A stretch of DNA of 23,103 nucleotides, from assembly GCA_033085395.1 (NCBI GenBank), contig JANQBS010000441.1, positions 1 to 23,103 of the forward strand, read 5' to 3'. Below are positions 1 through 10,906 of this stretch, piece by piece (the first letter of the stretch is position 1; the number at the start of each line of letters is the position of its first letter). A program made the translations under genes and the position numbers. Below the pieces are notes generated by a model. The model was not told the DNA's origin. It saw nothing but the letters and a program-made list of their open reading frames with translations, and made no database searches. The DNA is from Xanthoparmelia taractica. Its lineage: Eukaryota; Ascomycota; Lecanoromycetes; Lecanorales; Parmeliaceae.

Positions 1-76
1 TATCCCATACCTTTCGATATGGTATTCGAAAAACTAGTCCCATACCATCAAATATACCACACCTTTCCGACCCGTA
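1..76 (+). mobile_element. MITE copy 1 (right end only, cut by window edge)
   Basis: These 76 bases are identical to the last 76 bases of the complete MITE at 3680-3955 and end in the same terminal inverted repeat (ACCTTTCCGACCCGTA). The rest of the element lies before the window. The sequence to its right is decayed Gypsy pol that reads straight up to the MITE end, so the MITE probably inserted into that pol gene. The right flank is TCTTTTTT; the matching left duplication cannot be checked here. This copy shows no RIP-type differences from copy 2. Confidence 0.85.
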
Positions 77-2430
77 TCTTTTTTAATAGAAATATCAAGA
101 CGATTTTCTTTATTAAATATCTTTCGAGCTTTATTTTTAATAAGAGCGTTATATAATATTAAAATCTTTCTTAATTAAAGCGACTATATTATTTACGTAT
201 AATAGAAAATATAATTTCTAAGTTAATTAGTTATTTTTAAATACGTTTTTAAATTCTTTGAAATAATAAGAAAGCTAAGCTTAATAATAGCGGCAAGTTT
301 CTCTTCTACGATACTTAGTCTTAGATTATCTATCTTTTATTTTAATAGCGTTATCGATAAATATCTTAAAAGAATTTTAGATAATTTAATAGCGATATTA
401 TATTTCTTAAAGAGAGCGAAGACTCGCTATAAATAATTTAGATACTTCTTTAAAATATTACTAAAAATTATAATATTATTAACGTAAGCTTTAACGAGAT
501 TACGAAAATCCCTAAATAGCTTATTAATTTATCGTTACACGTATATTAGACTATTCTTAAAACCTATAATAACTATATTTCACTACTCGCTTTTGCGATA
601 AATAATTATAATAAGCTTATAATAATTCTTATAGCGTACTAGTTATAAATAAAAGAAACTCGCTTCGTTTATAGTATTAATATATTTATAATTTATATTA
701 ATATAATAATATGCGCTTATACTAATATTAAGTAAGAGTTAGATTCTATAATCTTATTTAATTCGCGCATATTAATAATTACTCGCTTCTTATAAATAAA
801 CGTCTTATCTAAAGAATAAATAATTCTTTATATTATAAATATTAAATATTTATATAACGTTAACTTACTCGTTTAACTTATCTTTTCTTTCTTATATAAT
901 TTATTAAACTTTTTATCTATAAGTTATCTATCTTCTTATCCTATTAAGTAGATCTTTATAAACACTAATTTAATGTTAAATAACGTCTTAATCGATATTT
1001 ATTTCTTCTCTAATATATATATTACTTTATTAAAATCGCGAAATACTAATAAATAGAATTCGATTATCTTCTAAATAGTACTTATCTAATAAGGCGCTTA
1101 ATTTAATTAATTAATAATATTATTATTAATTACAGCGTATTCGATTAATAGAAATATAGATATCTTTATTGCTTCCATTACGGCGAGAGTAATAATAATA
1201 ATAATTCTTTTTTAATACGATCGCACGATTAACGTTATCTTAGATAAACTAATAAAAAAATATTCTTTCTCTTCGTATTTGAGACTCTTTTCTAACTTTA
1301 TCTATTAAAAAATAGTAATTGCGAATAATAACGTATTTTAAACTTATATTATAAATATCTCGACGTCAATTATATAAATAATTACTTCGCTCTCAATATC
1401 GAGATTTATTAATAAAATTTATAACTTAAATAAATAATCGCGATTCTTAAATAAGATCTTTCTAAATTTAATAAATATATTTACGATCTTAAATAACTTT
1501 ATAATAATTCGCTTAACGACTTATGTTATTCGTTTCTATCGCTTTTCTAAGAACTTAATTATTAAGAAATATAATATATTCTTACTTAGTCGAAGACGCT
1601 TCGCTAATAAATTTATTATCGCTTCTTCTAAATCGAAAATATTTATATTAATTAATATTTTAATACTTCTTAATTAAATAAATATCTCGATCAATCTTAA
1701 TTATAGCGAGTGTTTTTATTACTTCTTCTTTTAGAAAGATATTAATCTTTATATACTCGAAGCTAATATATCTAATACTTTTAATTTCGCGTATAATAAT
1801 AGATTTTTAAATACGAAGAATCTTTATAATTAAATACTTAAAGAAATATTATACTTTATTTAAAATAGATATAATATTTCTACGTCGATAAAGTTCGACT
1901 TCTTCTTAATAATCGCTCGTATTATAATATACTTTTAAAAACGAAATTTATATTCTTTCTTAATAATAGCGAATAATTATATAGCTATAATCGAACACTT
2001 TTATAGATTATTAACGCTACGTAACGCTATCTAAAACGTTATCGACTCTTTCTATTTACTACGATAAGTATATATATATCGATAAAGCTTATTATTAAAG
2101 TAATGGATAACTTCGCAACGATAGTAGATAAACTCTTTTTATGTAATAAAGTAAGCGTTAATATAATCTTCTTTATATTTCTTATTTAATTATTCGTAGC
2201 TATCTAATTAATAAAGCGACTTTTTCTCGTCTACGAAAAGATTATTTAGAGTCTAATTATCGATCTCGAGAGTATCTATCTCGTTCTTCTTATTCTTATC
2301 TTTAAAATAAATAGACCAAGAACGTATTAAGTACTTATTCTAATAAGACTAAAACGATCGATTATTTTAATTATTATAGATAGATCGATACGACTATTAA
2401 TAAGATTAAGATTATTATTATATCTAAAGA
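77..2430 (-). pseudogene. Gypsy-type LTR retrotransposon pol (gag/protease side to RT), RIP-inactivated
   Basis: On the minus strand this reads as the front half of a Gypsy polyprotein. From high to low coordinates there is an unrecognised N-terminal part (about 2430-1000, gag and protease expected). A pre-RT region with IDKKFNK follows near 905-915. The motif RVIINMRELNKI lies near 745-785, SFFY near 640-655, GFKNS near 550-565 and AYVNNIIIF near 465-490. After these comes KIDNLRLSIVEEKLAAI near 280-330, then a stretch resembling the RT-RNase H connection. The family norm at the catalytic site is Y-x-D-D; here both Asp codons are AAT (Asn), a G-to-A change fitting RIP. Nearly all internal stops are TAA or TAG where Gln or Trp is expected. 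The frame also shifts once near 680-700, so at least one indel exists. The gene is dead and is truncated at its 3' side by MITE copy 1. It belongs to the same family as the plus-strand copy at 3956-8000. Domain borders are approximate. Confidence 0.75.
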
Positions 2431-3679
2431 GAATCTAACGCGTTTGCGAGATCTATCGCTATTTATAATTAATACTACTATTAAGACAACGAAGACGATA
2501 ATTTATTTTAAGACTAATAAGTACAATAAGTATCTCGCGACGAATAAGAACTTTAAAAGATACGAAATAGAGATTAATATAGTCGAGTATAGTAAGATTA
2601 CTAATATTAATAGTTATTATAATATAATTATTAATTAGAGTCTAATACTTGCTATTATAATTACTAAGAGCGAGATTAATTCTAATTATAATTATTATTA
2701 GACTTATTATTATAGGGTCGAGATTATTATCGCTAATTGCGATAGATCTTTTATTAAATCTTTTTCTTTTCTTCGATCTCTTTTAAGAATCTATTTAGCG
2801 TAATCTACTTCGTAGATTAATCAATATCTCGCTTTAACGATAAATCGAGATTATATTAAGTCTATATTAATTATTAAAAAATAAAGTTAAAATTAATATT
2901 CTTTATATAATTAATTATAATTTAAATATAGCTAGATAGCTTTTTATCGAAGCGAATATCGAAGATATCAAAGCGGTTATTAATTAGCGAGATAAGAGCG
3001 ATAGAATAATTTAATTTAAAGCGTTTCTATAATATTAAGATTAACTATTTATCTATTTATCGTAATATTAATCTCTCGAGTTTATTAAGCTCTTTTATAT
3101 ATTAAATAAGAATAGTATTATAAAGATAGATATTTAAGTTAGTGCGTATTAACTTCTTCTCTTTCAGTAGAATTATATTCTTCACTTATTTTATAAAAAG
3201 ATATATATTACGATAATATATATTCTTATCTTTTCTAATTATAGGGTCGATATCTATTAATAAAGCTATATACGAGTTAAAGAAGTTAACTTCTTTTAAT
3301 CGCTATTATAATATAGCGTTATCGCCGCTATTAAACGAATCTTAAGAATCTTATAAATCTATTTATTCGATTAATTTAGTAAGATCGGCGATAAGAGTAC
3401 TAAATATTTAACGGAGTTTCGTATACTAAGTCTCTATAAAGTCGATATTAATTAGATTAATCTACTTTAGTAAGTTTATTAAATTATAATAAATAATTAT
3501 CTTCGCTAAAGTATCGAATATTATAAATAATAAATTAAAAAGTAAAGAATACTCTAAGAAGTTTAAATAATATAATAATAGATAAAAGCTACGACGAATT
3601 TATAGCGAAAGAAATATCTAAAGAAGTCGAGACTAATAATAAGATTAGCGTATAGTTAATAGAGAGTGATAGTACGAGT
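2431..3679. other. AT-rich RIP-degraded stretch between two Gypsy copies
   Basis: No recognisable gene was found. It should contain the 5' parts (gag, LTR) of one or both divergent Gypsy copies, but no LTR pair could be recognised. On the plus strand, one frame (codons starting at positions divisible by 3) can be followed from about 3003 to 3672 with most stops being TAA or TAG at plausible Gln positions. The result is a Gln-rich sequence that includes GDKSTKYLTEFR near 3380-3415. That is suggestive of a decayed reading frame, but I recognise no family. A 64-codon open frame at 2444-2638 is made of Ile, Asn, Lys and Tyr codons as expected from composition and is not taken as a gene. Confidence 0.4.
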
Positions 3680-3955
3680 TACGGGTCGGAAAGGTGTGGT
3701 ATCTGTTGAATATAGTCGTTTTAAACTTTTTTCCACCTTTTTTTAAAAAATTATATCTTTTTAATCTATTTATAGAATCTTATAATTATATAAGCGTTCG
3801 CTTAAGCTTTTTACGTATTTTTAGAATATAAAAAAATATTACGTAATATATTTATTAAAAACCCAATGGGAGTATGGGATATCCCATACCTTTCGATATG
3901 GTATTCGAAAAACTAGTCCCATACCATCAAATATACCACACCTTTCCGACCCGTA
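3680..3955 (+). mobile_element. MITE copy 2, complete, 276 bp
   Basis: This is a complete short inverted-repeat element with no coding capacity. It begins TACGGGTCGGAAAGGT and ends with the exact reverse complement; the perfect terminal match extends to 23 bp. The AT-rich middle includes TTAAGCTTTTTACG-like sequence and an 18-bp palindrome at 3872-3889. All three complete copies in the window are exactly 276 bp. The flanking octamers are GTACGAGT (3672-3679) and TTTCTAGC (3956-3963). They do not match and cannot be reconciled by C-to-T or G-to-A changes, unlike copies 3 and 4. This copy therefore probably sits at a rearrangement junction. It keeps the CCCAATGGGAGTATGGG segment that is RIP-altered in copy 4. 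Confidence 0.88.
3872..3889. repeat. 18-bp perfect palindrome inside MITE
   Basis: GTATGGGATATCCCATAC is its own reverse complement. It lies about 67 bp from the right end of the MITE. In copy 4 the same site has been altered by C-to-T and G-to-A changes and is no longer a perfect palindrome. Confidence 0.85.
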
Positions 3956-6900
3956 TTTCTAGCTTCGCTTTAAGAAAATATAATATTATAATTATTTTTA
4001 GAGAAATTAGATCGAATCGTTATTTTATTATCGAGTAAATAATAGTTTTCTTTTTTTATAAAAGAGAAAACGTCTTAAGAAAAGATTATAATAATTAAGT
4101 TCACTCAAGATATTTATATAATAAATAATCTTAAGATAAATCTTTTTATCGAAATAAATATCTTAGATTTAAAAATATTAGTATAAATTTATTAAAGATA
4201 AAGATTATTTTCACTAAGTACGATAATATAACTATTTTAATATAAGCAACTATAAGAAATAATACACGAATTCGTCGAGTAATATAAGCTAAGAGACGTT
4301 AGATTATATCTTCGAAGTCTAGAGAAATCGTTAAAATATTCTTACGTAATAAGAAATTATTACTAGATCGTAACTTTCTTTTTAAATTATTAATAAATAA
4401 AGTATACACTTATCTAATAAATACGAACTTTAATTTTATTATAATGCGTAATAATAGAATCTTATCTTTAATTATTTCTTATTATTATCGAATTAATTCG
4501 ATAATAAAATACGAAGCGAGAGAAGAATATTCTATAAACGTCGAGAATTATTTTTTAATTACGAAGGCGAATTCGATTAAGAATCTTATAATAACAAATT
4601 TTATTAATCTATTAAATTTAAAATCTATAATTAAAAAGATCGAAGTAAACTAGTATTTAAAAATTAAGCTATTTAACGAAATTATTATATACGATAAATT
4701 AAAATACGTTAAGATTATGCGACGTATCTTAAAGAAAAATCTTGGGATTTAAGAGAATTTAAAGAATATTATTAACTTATCGAAATTAAAATAATTATAA
4801 GTATCTATCTTTACGAATTAATAGACATTATTAATTGAGTTAAGAAATAAGATTTATTCTCTAATAGCGAAAGCGCGTAAGCTAATAAATAAGAAATTTA
4901 ATAAGATACACGCTTAGAGAAAAATAAGCTAATCTAAGAAGTCTTTATCTTTTAATTTTTTAGTCTTTATAATTTATAAAATCGTATATATAGAATTTAA
5001 GAAGATTTATTAGAGAAAAGAAAAAGTAATAATCGATATTCGAGAACTTAATAAGATCACTATTTCTAATAATTATTCTTTGTCTCTTTAAAATAATATT
5101 ATTATCGTAATAAAAAGATACGTTTTTATTAGTATTATAAATTATAGCGAGTAATTTTATTTATTTCTTATGCGGCGAGATTATAAATAGAGATTTAATA
5201 TAATATTCTATCGAGAATCGAAGCATTTTAATATTGCGGTAATAAGATTTAAGAATTTCGTCTCTTATATTTAGAGAAAGATAAACGATTTTCTACGTCC
5301 CTATCGATACTTTACTTAGTACTATATTAATAATATTATTATTTTCTCGAAGATTATAATTAAATATTTCGAGTATTTGAGAATTATCTTTAGATTATTC
5401 GTACGATTAAAGACTATTCTTAAATCTAAGAAGTCTTATCTAAGCTATTCTTTCGTCACGCTATTAGATTAAAAAATAAATAAATTTAAACTTATTATTA
5501 TTAAAGAAAGAGTCGTCATTATTAAGAAATTACGATTTTCGAAAATCTTAGAAGTCTTAAAAACTTACGTAAAGATAATTAATTAATTACGAAAAAAATA
5601 TAATATATTTCGCGTAGATCTTAGAATCTTTATAGCGTTTAAAGATAAAATTATTTAAGCGATTCTTGATATAAATAGAATAACTTCAAAGAAATCATTT
5701 TAAAAATATTATAATCATTCTTATAAAAGAAGAATTGAAATTCTTTTAAATTCTTTAAAAATTCTTAATAACGTAGATATATTTATATTACTTTAATTAT
5801 AATCGTTAACTTTATATTAATTTAAATAAATTAAAGCGATACGAATTTAAGATAATAATCTATCATATGAAGAGGGATTTCTAAGAAAGTTTCTTTCCTC
5901 GAACCAATATAGAATTAATTATATTTCTTTTTAAACTATTTAATCCCGCGAAACTATATTATTAACTCATTAAATTAAAAGTTATCGCTCTAATTTAGAC
6001 TTTAAAGAAGATTTTATATATATTAGAACAACGATTAAAAAGAAAGATTATTATCTTTATCGACTATTTCGCTATTATAGATATCGCTCGATAAATAACG
6101 CTATTCTCTTTCTCTATAAATCAAATAAAGCTTTAACTTATACGTGCTTTATAGTACGCCTCGCAGTTTAATCTTAACGTAAGATGAAAACTCGAAAAGT
6201 AGAATATTATTCTTAACGTTTTTTCGAGATTATTACGAGAGAGAGAAAAGAAATTTAATATAAACGTAATCGAAGTTCTAAATAATATTTTCTTCTTTAT
6301 AATAATATTTATTAAAATATTAAAGAAATATTAAATTAAGCTTAAAGATATTTATACGAAAGATAAGAAGTAAAAAAGAATATTTAAGATCTTATAAATA
6401 GAAAAATAAAATCTTCTTAAGAACGATAAGACTAAAGAATACGTTAAATTATTAGCGATCTAGTTTCTACTTCGTAACGATCTTATTTATTATTAAAATA
6501 ATCTCAACGATTAAGAATAATTATATATATTAAAGAAGATAAAATAGAAGATTTTTAAATTAGTATATAATAATAATAGTTATAAGAAATTTTAGCGCAC
6601 TTACGAAAGAATCGTGAAAGTCTATTATATAAGATATCTTATTAGGCGACTAAAACAATATATTCTTTATTATTCTTAGTGTTAGCTAAATTAAATTAAA
6701 AGATATCTAACTTATAAAAGTCTTAATCTTATTCTTACTTCGATATTAATCTTTTATATTATTATCATTAACTTTATACTTATACTTTCTATATTAAAAA
6801 ATAGATTTAATATAATAATAACTATAATTAATAAGTTTTCGAAGAAGATTACGATAATACTTAAAAAGAATACTTAAGAATTAACTAAATGAGCTTTCGT

Positions 6901-8000
6901 ATTATTACTCGTCTTAATAGATTAAGGAATTTCAAGGGCTATTATCTTAAATCGACATTAAGTTTCTCTTAAAACTCTAAAAAGCTATTTTTTAAAACTT
7001 TAAGAATAAATTTAATAAATTTAATTATATATTATTTTTAAATTAATAAATAATTGAAACGAACGAATTAGACGATTAAAATTACCTTAAGATATTATAT
7101 CGTTTATTATCTCAACGAGCCCTAAGATATACTTATCGTATATTTAAGAAGAACTCTTAATAACTTAATAAATACGTTTATTAATAAATTCCCGAACGAG
7201 ATTATCTTCGAAAAGAAGCTTAATAAAGACTTTAATATTAACGATTTAGATACGAAGAAATAGATAAAATTAATCGATACTCGTATTAAAAATAAATAAG
7301 AAATAATTAATTTTATATTCTTCGCCGCTATAAATATAAAACTTCGTTATAATATTTAATATAAGTTAATTATATTAAAATCTGGGAATCTCGCTTTCGT
7401 TAAGTTATATAAAGAATATTATCTTCTCGATCTAGAAAACTCTAAGCTTTCTAATTAACGAGTTAAATTCTTTAAAATATTTAGAAAATATAGAAATTTG
7501 ACTTATAAACTAAACCTATCGAAAATATAAAAAGTTTATTTAATTATTTTAATAACTATACTAGAATTAGCGCAAAAAAATTTCGACTCGTATTAATAAT
7601 CTCGAGATTAGAAATAGAATCTCGTAATTAATAATAAGAATTCGAATTAAAGAAAGTATAAGATTGAGATACTTCTAAATAAAAGAGAAGTATATAAGCG
7701 AGATTAGGGAAAAGACACTATTATAGAATATCTTATTAAGTGAAAATATTGGAACTTAATATATAATATCTAATATCGGGCGGAGAATCTCTAAGATGTT
7801 AAAAAATTAATAAACAAATACAATAAAGAATATAACGATCTTTTTAGAAAAGAATTTCAAAATAACGTATCTAGAATTCGATCTTATTAATAGCTAGTAG
7901 AAACTTTCTATTAACGTTTTATCGAGCTGAACGTTAAACGAAGTAAAGAATATTATATCGTTAGCGAGGATTAATTAATTATTAATATCTATTAAAAATT
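3956..8000 (+). pseudogene. Gypsy-type retrotransposon pol (protease side, RT, RNase H, integrase, chromodomain), RIP-inactivated
   Basis: A single forward frame (codons at 3n+1) can be followed through the whole stretch without any indel, interrupted only by stops that mostly sit at expected Gln or Trp positions. In order there is a protease-like region (about 4100-4440), then KKFNKIHAQ (about 4890-4915), RT with VIIDIRELNKI (5026-5058) and GFKNS-like RFKNF (about 5245-5260). The catalytic box reads YINNIIIFSK (5323-5352), where Asn-Asn replaces the family's Asp-Asp. Next are KLRFSKILEVLKTYV (about 5530-5575), RNase H (about 5600-6400, poorly readable), integrase core end RTN-stop-TIKITLRYY (7060-7098) and NKFPNE (7183-7200). 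A GPF/Y-like segment lies at 7441-7510. A chromodomain contains EYLIK-stop-KYW (7726-7752), the stop standing for Trp. Integrase plus chromodomain identifies a Gypsy (Metaviridae-type) transposon. It is truncated at its 5' side by MITE copy 2. No active-site integrity remains. Confidence 0.82.
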
Positions 8001-8006
8001 AACTAA

Positions 8007-8350
8007 TTCTGGGAAATCGATTATCTTGTATGGAATTATACTATAGTCTCTTTATTAATATACGTCTCGAGGATTTGTCGATCGGGATTGTAAATCCCCT
8101 TATTCGAAAGCGTAGCTACTAAATATATCTTTCTTATCCTGGGAAATCGATTACTTGCATATAGTCTCATCTATTATCCCTTTTATTAGTATATGTCTCG
8201 AGAATTTATCGACCGGGATTATTGAATCCCCTTATCCGGAAGCGTTATTGCATATAACCTCACTTTGCTATAGCCTCTTTATCAATATACGTCTCGAGAA
8301 CTTATCGACCGAGATTACTAAATTCCCTTATTCGAAAGCGTTATTATTAA
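8007..8350 (+). repeat. Three imperfect tandem repeats downstream of Gypsy pol
   Basis: A core of about 70 bp containing CGTCTCGAGRATTTRTCGA, then a CGGGATT-like motif and CCCCTTATTCGAAAGCG, occurs three times, with the GTCTCGAG anchors at 8064, 8195 and 8291. The first two units are also preceded by CTGGGAAATCGATTA (8007 and 8139). Spacing is 131 then 96 bp, so the frame is not kept between units 1 and 2, which argues against a protein repeat. The segment is less RIP-mutated than its surroundings (GGG, CCCC and TGG survive). The open frame at 8155-8367 simply crosses it. It may be 3' untranslated sequence of the Gypsy element. Confidence 0.7.
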
Positions 8351-8399
8351 ATATATCTATCTTCTAAAATTTTAAAAATAGACGCGTTAATACTAGTAA

Positions 8400-10178
8400 A
8401 TTAAAAGTAAGATAAAACTTCTTTTCGAATTATTAACTTTATCTTTATTTTTACACTCGTATAACGCTTATTATTAGATAAGATCTTTTTAGAAAAGTTA
8501 ATAACGAAGAATATTTTAAGTAAGAGAGTGACACTATAACTATAAACACGAAATTAATCGAAATTAAAATCTTAGTTAATCGTAAGATTAAAAGTTAAGA
8601 TTCGATTCTAAAATAAATAACCGATCTATTTAAAACTAAGGAATTCTTTTAAGATAAATCTTTACTAGATTACAAGCTAAATAAGAATATTTAAATAAAT
8701 ATTATCTTATTTTCTTCGAACGAGATAGATCTTATAGACGCTTAAATTATAAAAATTATTAAGTTAAATCTTATCGAAGCGAGAAGATATAAACGCTAAT
8801 CTAAGGTCTTCGCGAATAAATATCTTATAAAGTTATATAAAATAAAGAGATGTGTAGCGAAGACTTTAATCGAATCAATTTAATACTATGAGATTGATTT
8901 TAAAGTCTAAAAATTTTGTAATTATAAAGGGAAAGAATAGATATTTAAGTATTATATTAATTCTATAAAATCGCGAAAAGTGCATTAGAGACACGAGTTA
9001 CACGTCGAATATGTATGCTATATATAAAATAATCGATACGATTACGAAAAAAGAAACGTCGAAGCCCTAACGAAGTTAAAGAAAAGATTTATAACTTTTA
9101 TTTTCTCAATAGCAAAAGAAAGATAGAAGAAGATTAAGCTTAAAAAGATTAAGATTAAGAAAGAGAATAGCGTTGAGAAGTCTATTCTTAATATAATAAG
9201 ATTAAAGAACTAAAAATCTAAGAAAGATAAGAATTCTAAGATCTAGAAAATAAGTCTACGAACGAAATTAATTAAGACTTAATAAAAGATAATTATTATA
9301 ACTTTCACGATCGAATAAATTTATCGTATTATAAAGTTACTTATTAATTGATTTAGGGAAATAGTTAAACTTATAAAGATTATAGCTAAGAAAGATATTT
9401 TCACGAAATCTAATTAAGTAGATAAGCTAATAAACTTCGCGAAGAAGAATAAGATAATTATAAATGAGATATTAGAATCGCTAAATCTAGGAGTGTAGGA
9501 ATTTAATAAGTCTTTTTTAAAGATAATAGATCGTATAATATAACACGCGTAGAATAAATTAACTAAAGAATTTCGCGCTTAACTTAATATATTAATTAAT
9601 AATCTTAAGAAGCTAAAAGATCTCGAAGACACTTATTAAGATTAACTAACCCATGAAATCTTAATCGCTCGATCTCTATCATTATCGAAGAAACAAGAAT
9701 CGCCGGAGAAACGAAAAAGATATTATTCTAAAACACCCTTTCTTTCTAGATACGTTTCACTATTTAAGTTTTTTCGTTTTATTCGAATATATGAAAAATC
9801 GCTAAGAGAAGACATAAATATAAGATAGATGCGTATAATTGTTAATAAGATACTTAAGTAGTTCTAAGATCGACTGGTTTTTATAGAGAAGAAGAAAGAA
9901 ATTCGAAAATAGGAAATTTAATAAGATATAATCTTTTTATTAGAATATCTAATAACGATTTAAGATTCTAAACACGAGAGTGTTAAGAAATAAATTTTCT
10001 TCTTCTTTTCTATCGAATAAATTTTCTTCTTCTTTCTTATTAACCTCGAGAACGAAATAGTTATATCTAAAGAAAGTAAATATTAAGATCCAGGATATTA
10101 AGCTATCAAGTATACACTAGTATTATTTCTATAGTTCTTAAGTATCTTAATCGAGTTATTCTAGATAGAATAATACAC
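8400..10178 (+). pseudogene. Long RIP-decayed reading frame, family not recognised
   Basis: Forward frame 3n+1 can be followed for about 1.8 kb with no indel needed. Stops are mainly TAA or TAG where Gln is plausible, with occasional Trp positions. Legible stretches include KTLIESI (8860-8880), FCNYKGKE (about 8915-8937), HELHVEYVCYI (8992-9024), DKLINFAKKNK (about 9421-9453), NEILESLNLGV (about 9463-9495) and TKEFRA (about 9562-9579). Charged helix-like segments (Lys, Glu, Leu rich) dominate, which would suit a Gag-like or other structural protein, but I recognise no domain. It shares its frame with the Gypsy pol upstream but is separated from it by the triple repeat. At its 3' side the LTR element at 10,184 interrupts it. 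A continuation after the insertions (about 13,112-13,390) is possible but unproven. Confidence 0.5.
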
Positions 10179-10183
10179 ACACA

Positions 10184-10370
10184 TGTCAGCCTGTAGATAT
10201 AGGTAGTTTCTTTATATATTTGAAACTAGTCGCATTAGCCCCGATTACTAATCAAGTCTTAACGAAATATCTTTATATTTTGTTATTCTTAGCCACTTAG
10301 ATAGTTAGGTATAATAAAATATATATATACTTTATATTATACTCAAATCACGTTCATATCAAGTCTAATA
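10184..10370 (+). repeat. 5' LTR of non-autonomous element (187 bp)
   Basis: It aligns without gaps to 12637-12823. Nearly all differences are C/T or G/A transitions. For example, CCTGTAGA here against CCTACAGA there both derive from CCTGCAGA. It begins TGTCAGCC. Confidence 0.78.
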
Positions 10371-10386
10371 GTTATGAGCCCGATAT
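10371..10386 (+). other. Primer-binding site, half-tRNA type (tRNA-Met)
   Basis: GTTATGAGCCCGATAT starts directly after the LTR. Its complement carries TCGGG followed by CTCATAA, i.e. one strand of an anticodon stem and an anticodon loop with CAT (Met). Copia-type elements are known to prime from such an internally cleaved initiator Met-tRNA. The match was judged by eye against general tRNA structure, not against this organism's tRNA set. Confidence 0.65.
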
Positions 10387-10483
10387 CGTATATTTCTATA
10401 GTTACTATTATATTATAAAGGAAGTCTAGAATATCTTCATGAACGAATCATAACTCGATAATTAATATCAAATAGAAATATTT

Positions 10484-10680
10484 ACGAAATATCCTAAGGA
10501 ATATTCTAAGAAATATATATTTAAAAATGAAATATTCAAAACAACGAAATATTTATAAAAGATTCACTTCACAAAGAAATATTTAGAAATTCTAAGAAAT
10601 ATTCTAAGAAATATATATTCAATAACGAAATATTTAAAACAACGAAATATTTATAAAAATCTCATATTACTTTGCTAGAA
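10484..10680 (+). repeat. Two tandem copies of a 98-bp unit in the LTR element interior
   Basis: The anchors ATTCTAAGAAATATATAT (10503 and 10601) and ACAACGAAATATTTATAAAA (10541 and 10639) are both 98 bp apart. The unit is itself built of short GAAATATTY-like words. It has no coding potential. It sits in the interior just after the primer-binding region. Confidence 0.75.
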
Positions 10681-10906
10681 ATATTCACGAAAGATATATT
10701 CTACACTATAATTACAATTCAAATACTTCACACTTAGAGCTTCACTACGGAAGCACTTATAAACACATTCAGATCGATTCTTTCATTGGGTCTTTCGATA
10801 TAACATTACTATAATCAATCAATCACGGAGATTCCTATAGAGAGCACCGCTACTCTATCGTTCAATAACATATACACACTTTCCACGATCCCAGTAGTCA
10901 CCTGGC

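Noticed and set aside
2444..2638. Plus-strand 64-codon open frame
   Set aside because: Composed almost only of Ile, Asn, Thr, Lys and Tyr codons from RIP-type DNA, with no domain. It lies at the upstream end of the minus-strand Gypsy reading.
3680..3955. MITE as a Tc1/mariner (Fot/pogo) derivative with TA target duplication
   Set aside because: Terminal TA bases are part of the inverted repeat. The elements at 10907-11917, 12143-12418 and 12836-13111 show 8-bp duplications outside it.
4444..4653. Plus-strand 69-codon open frame as a separate small gene
   Set aside because: It is in frame with, and continuous through RIP stops with, the Gypsy pol; it is a fragment of that pseudogene.
8155..8367. 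70-codon open frame
   Set aside because: It covers two of three tandem DNA repeats whose spacing does not keep frame with the first unit.
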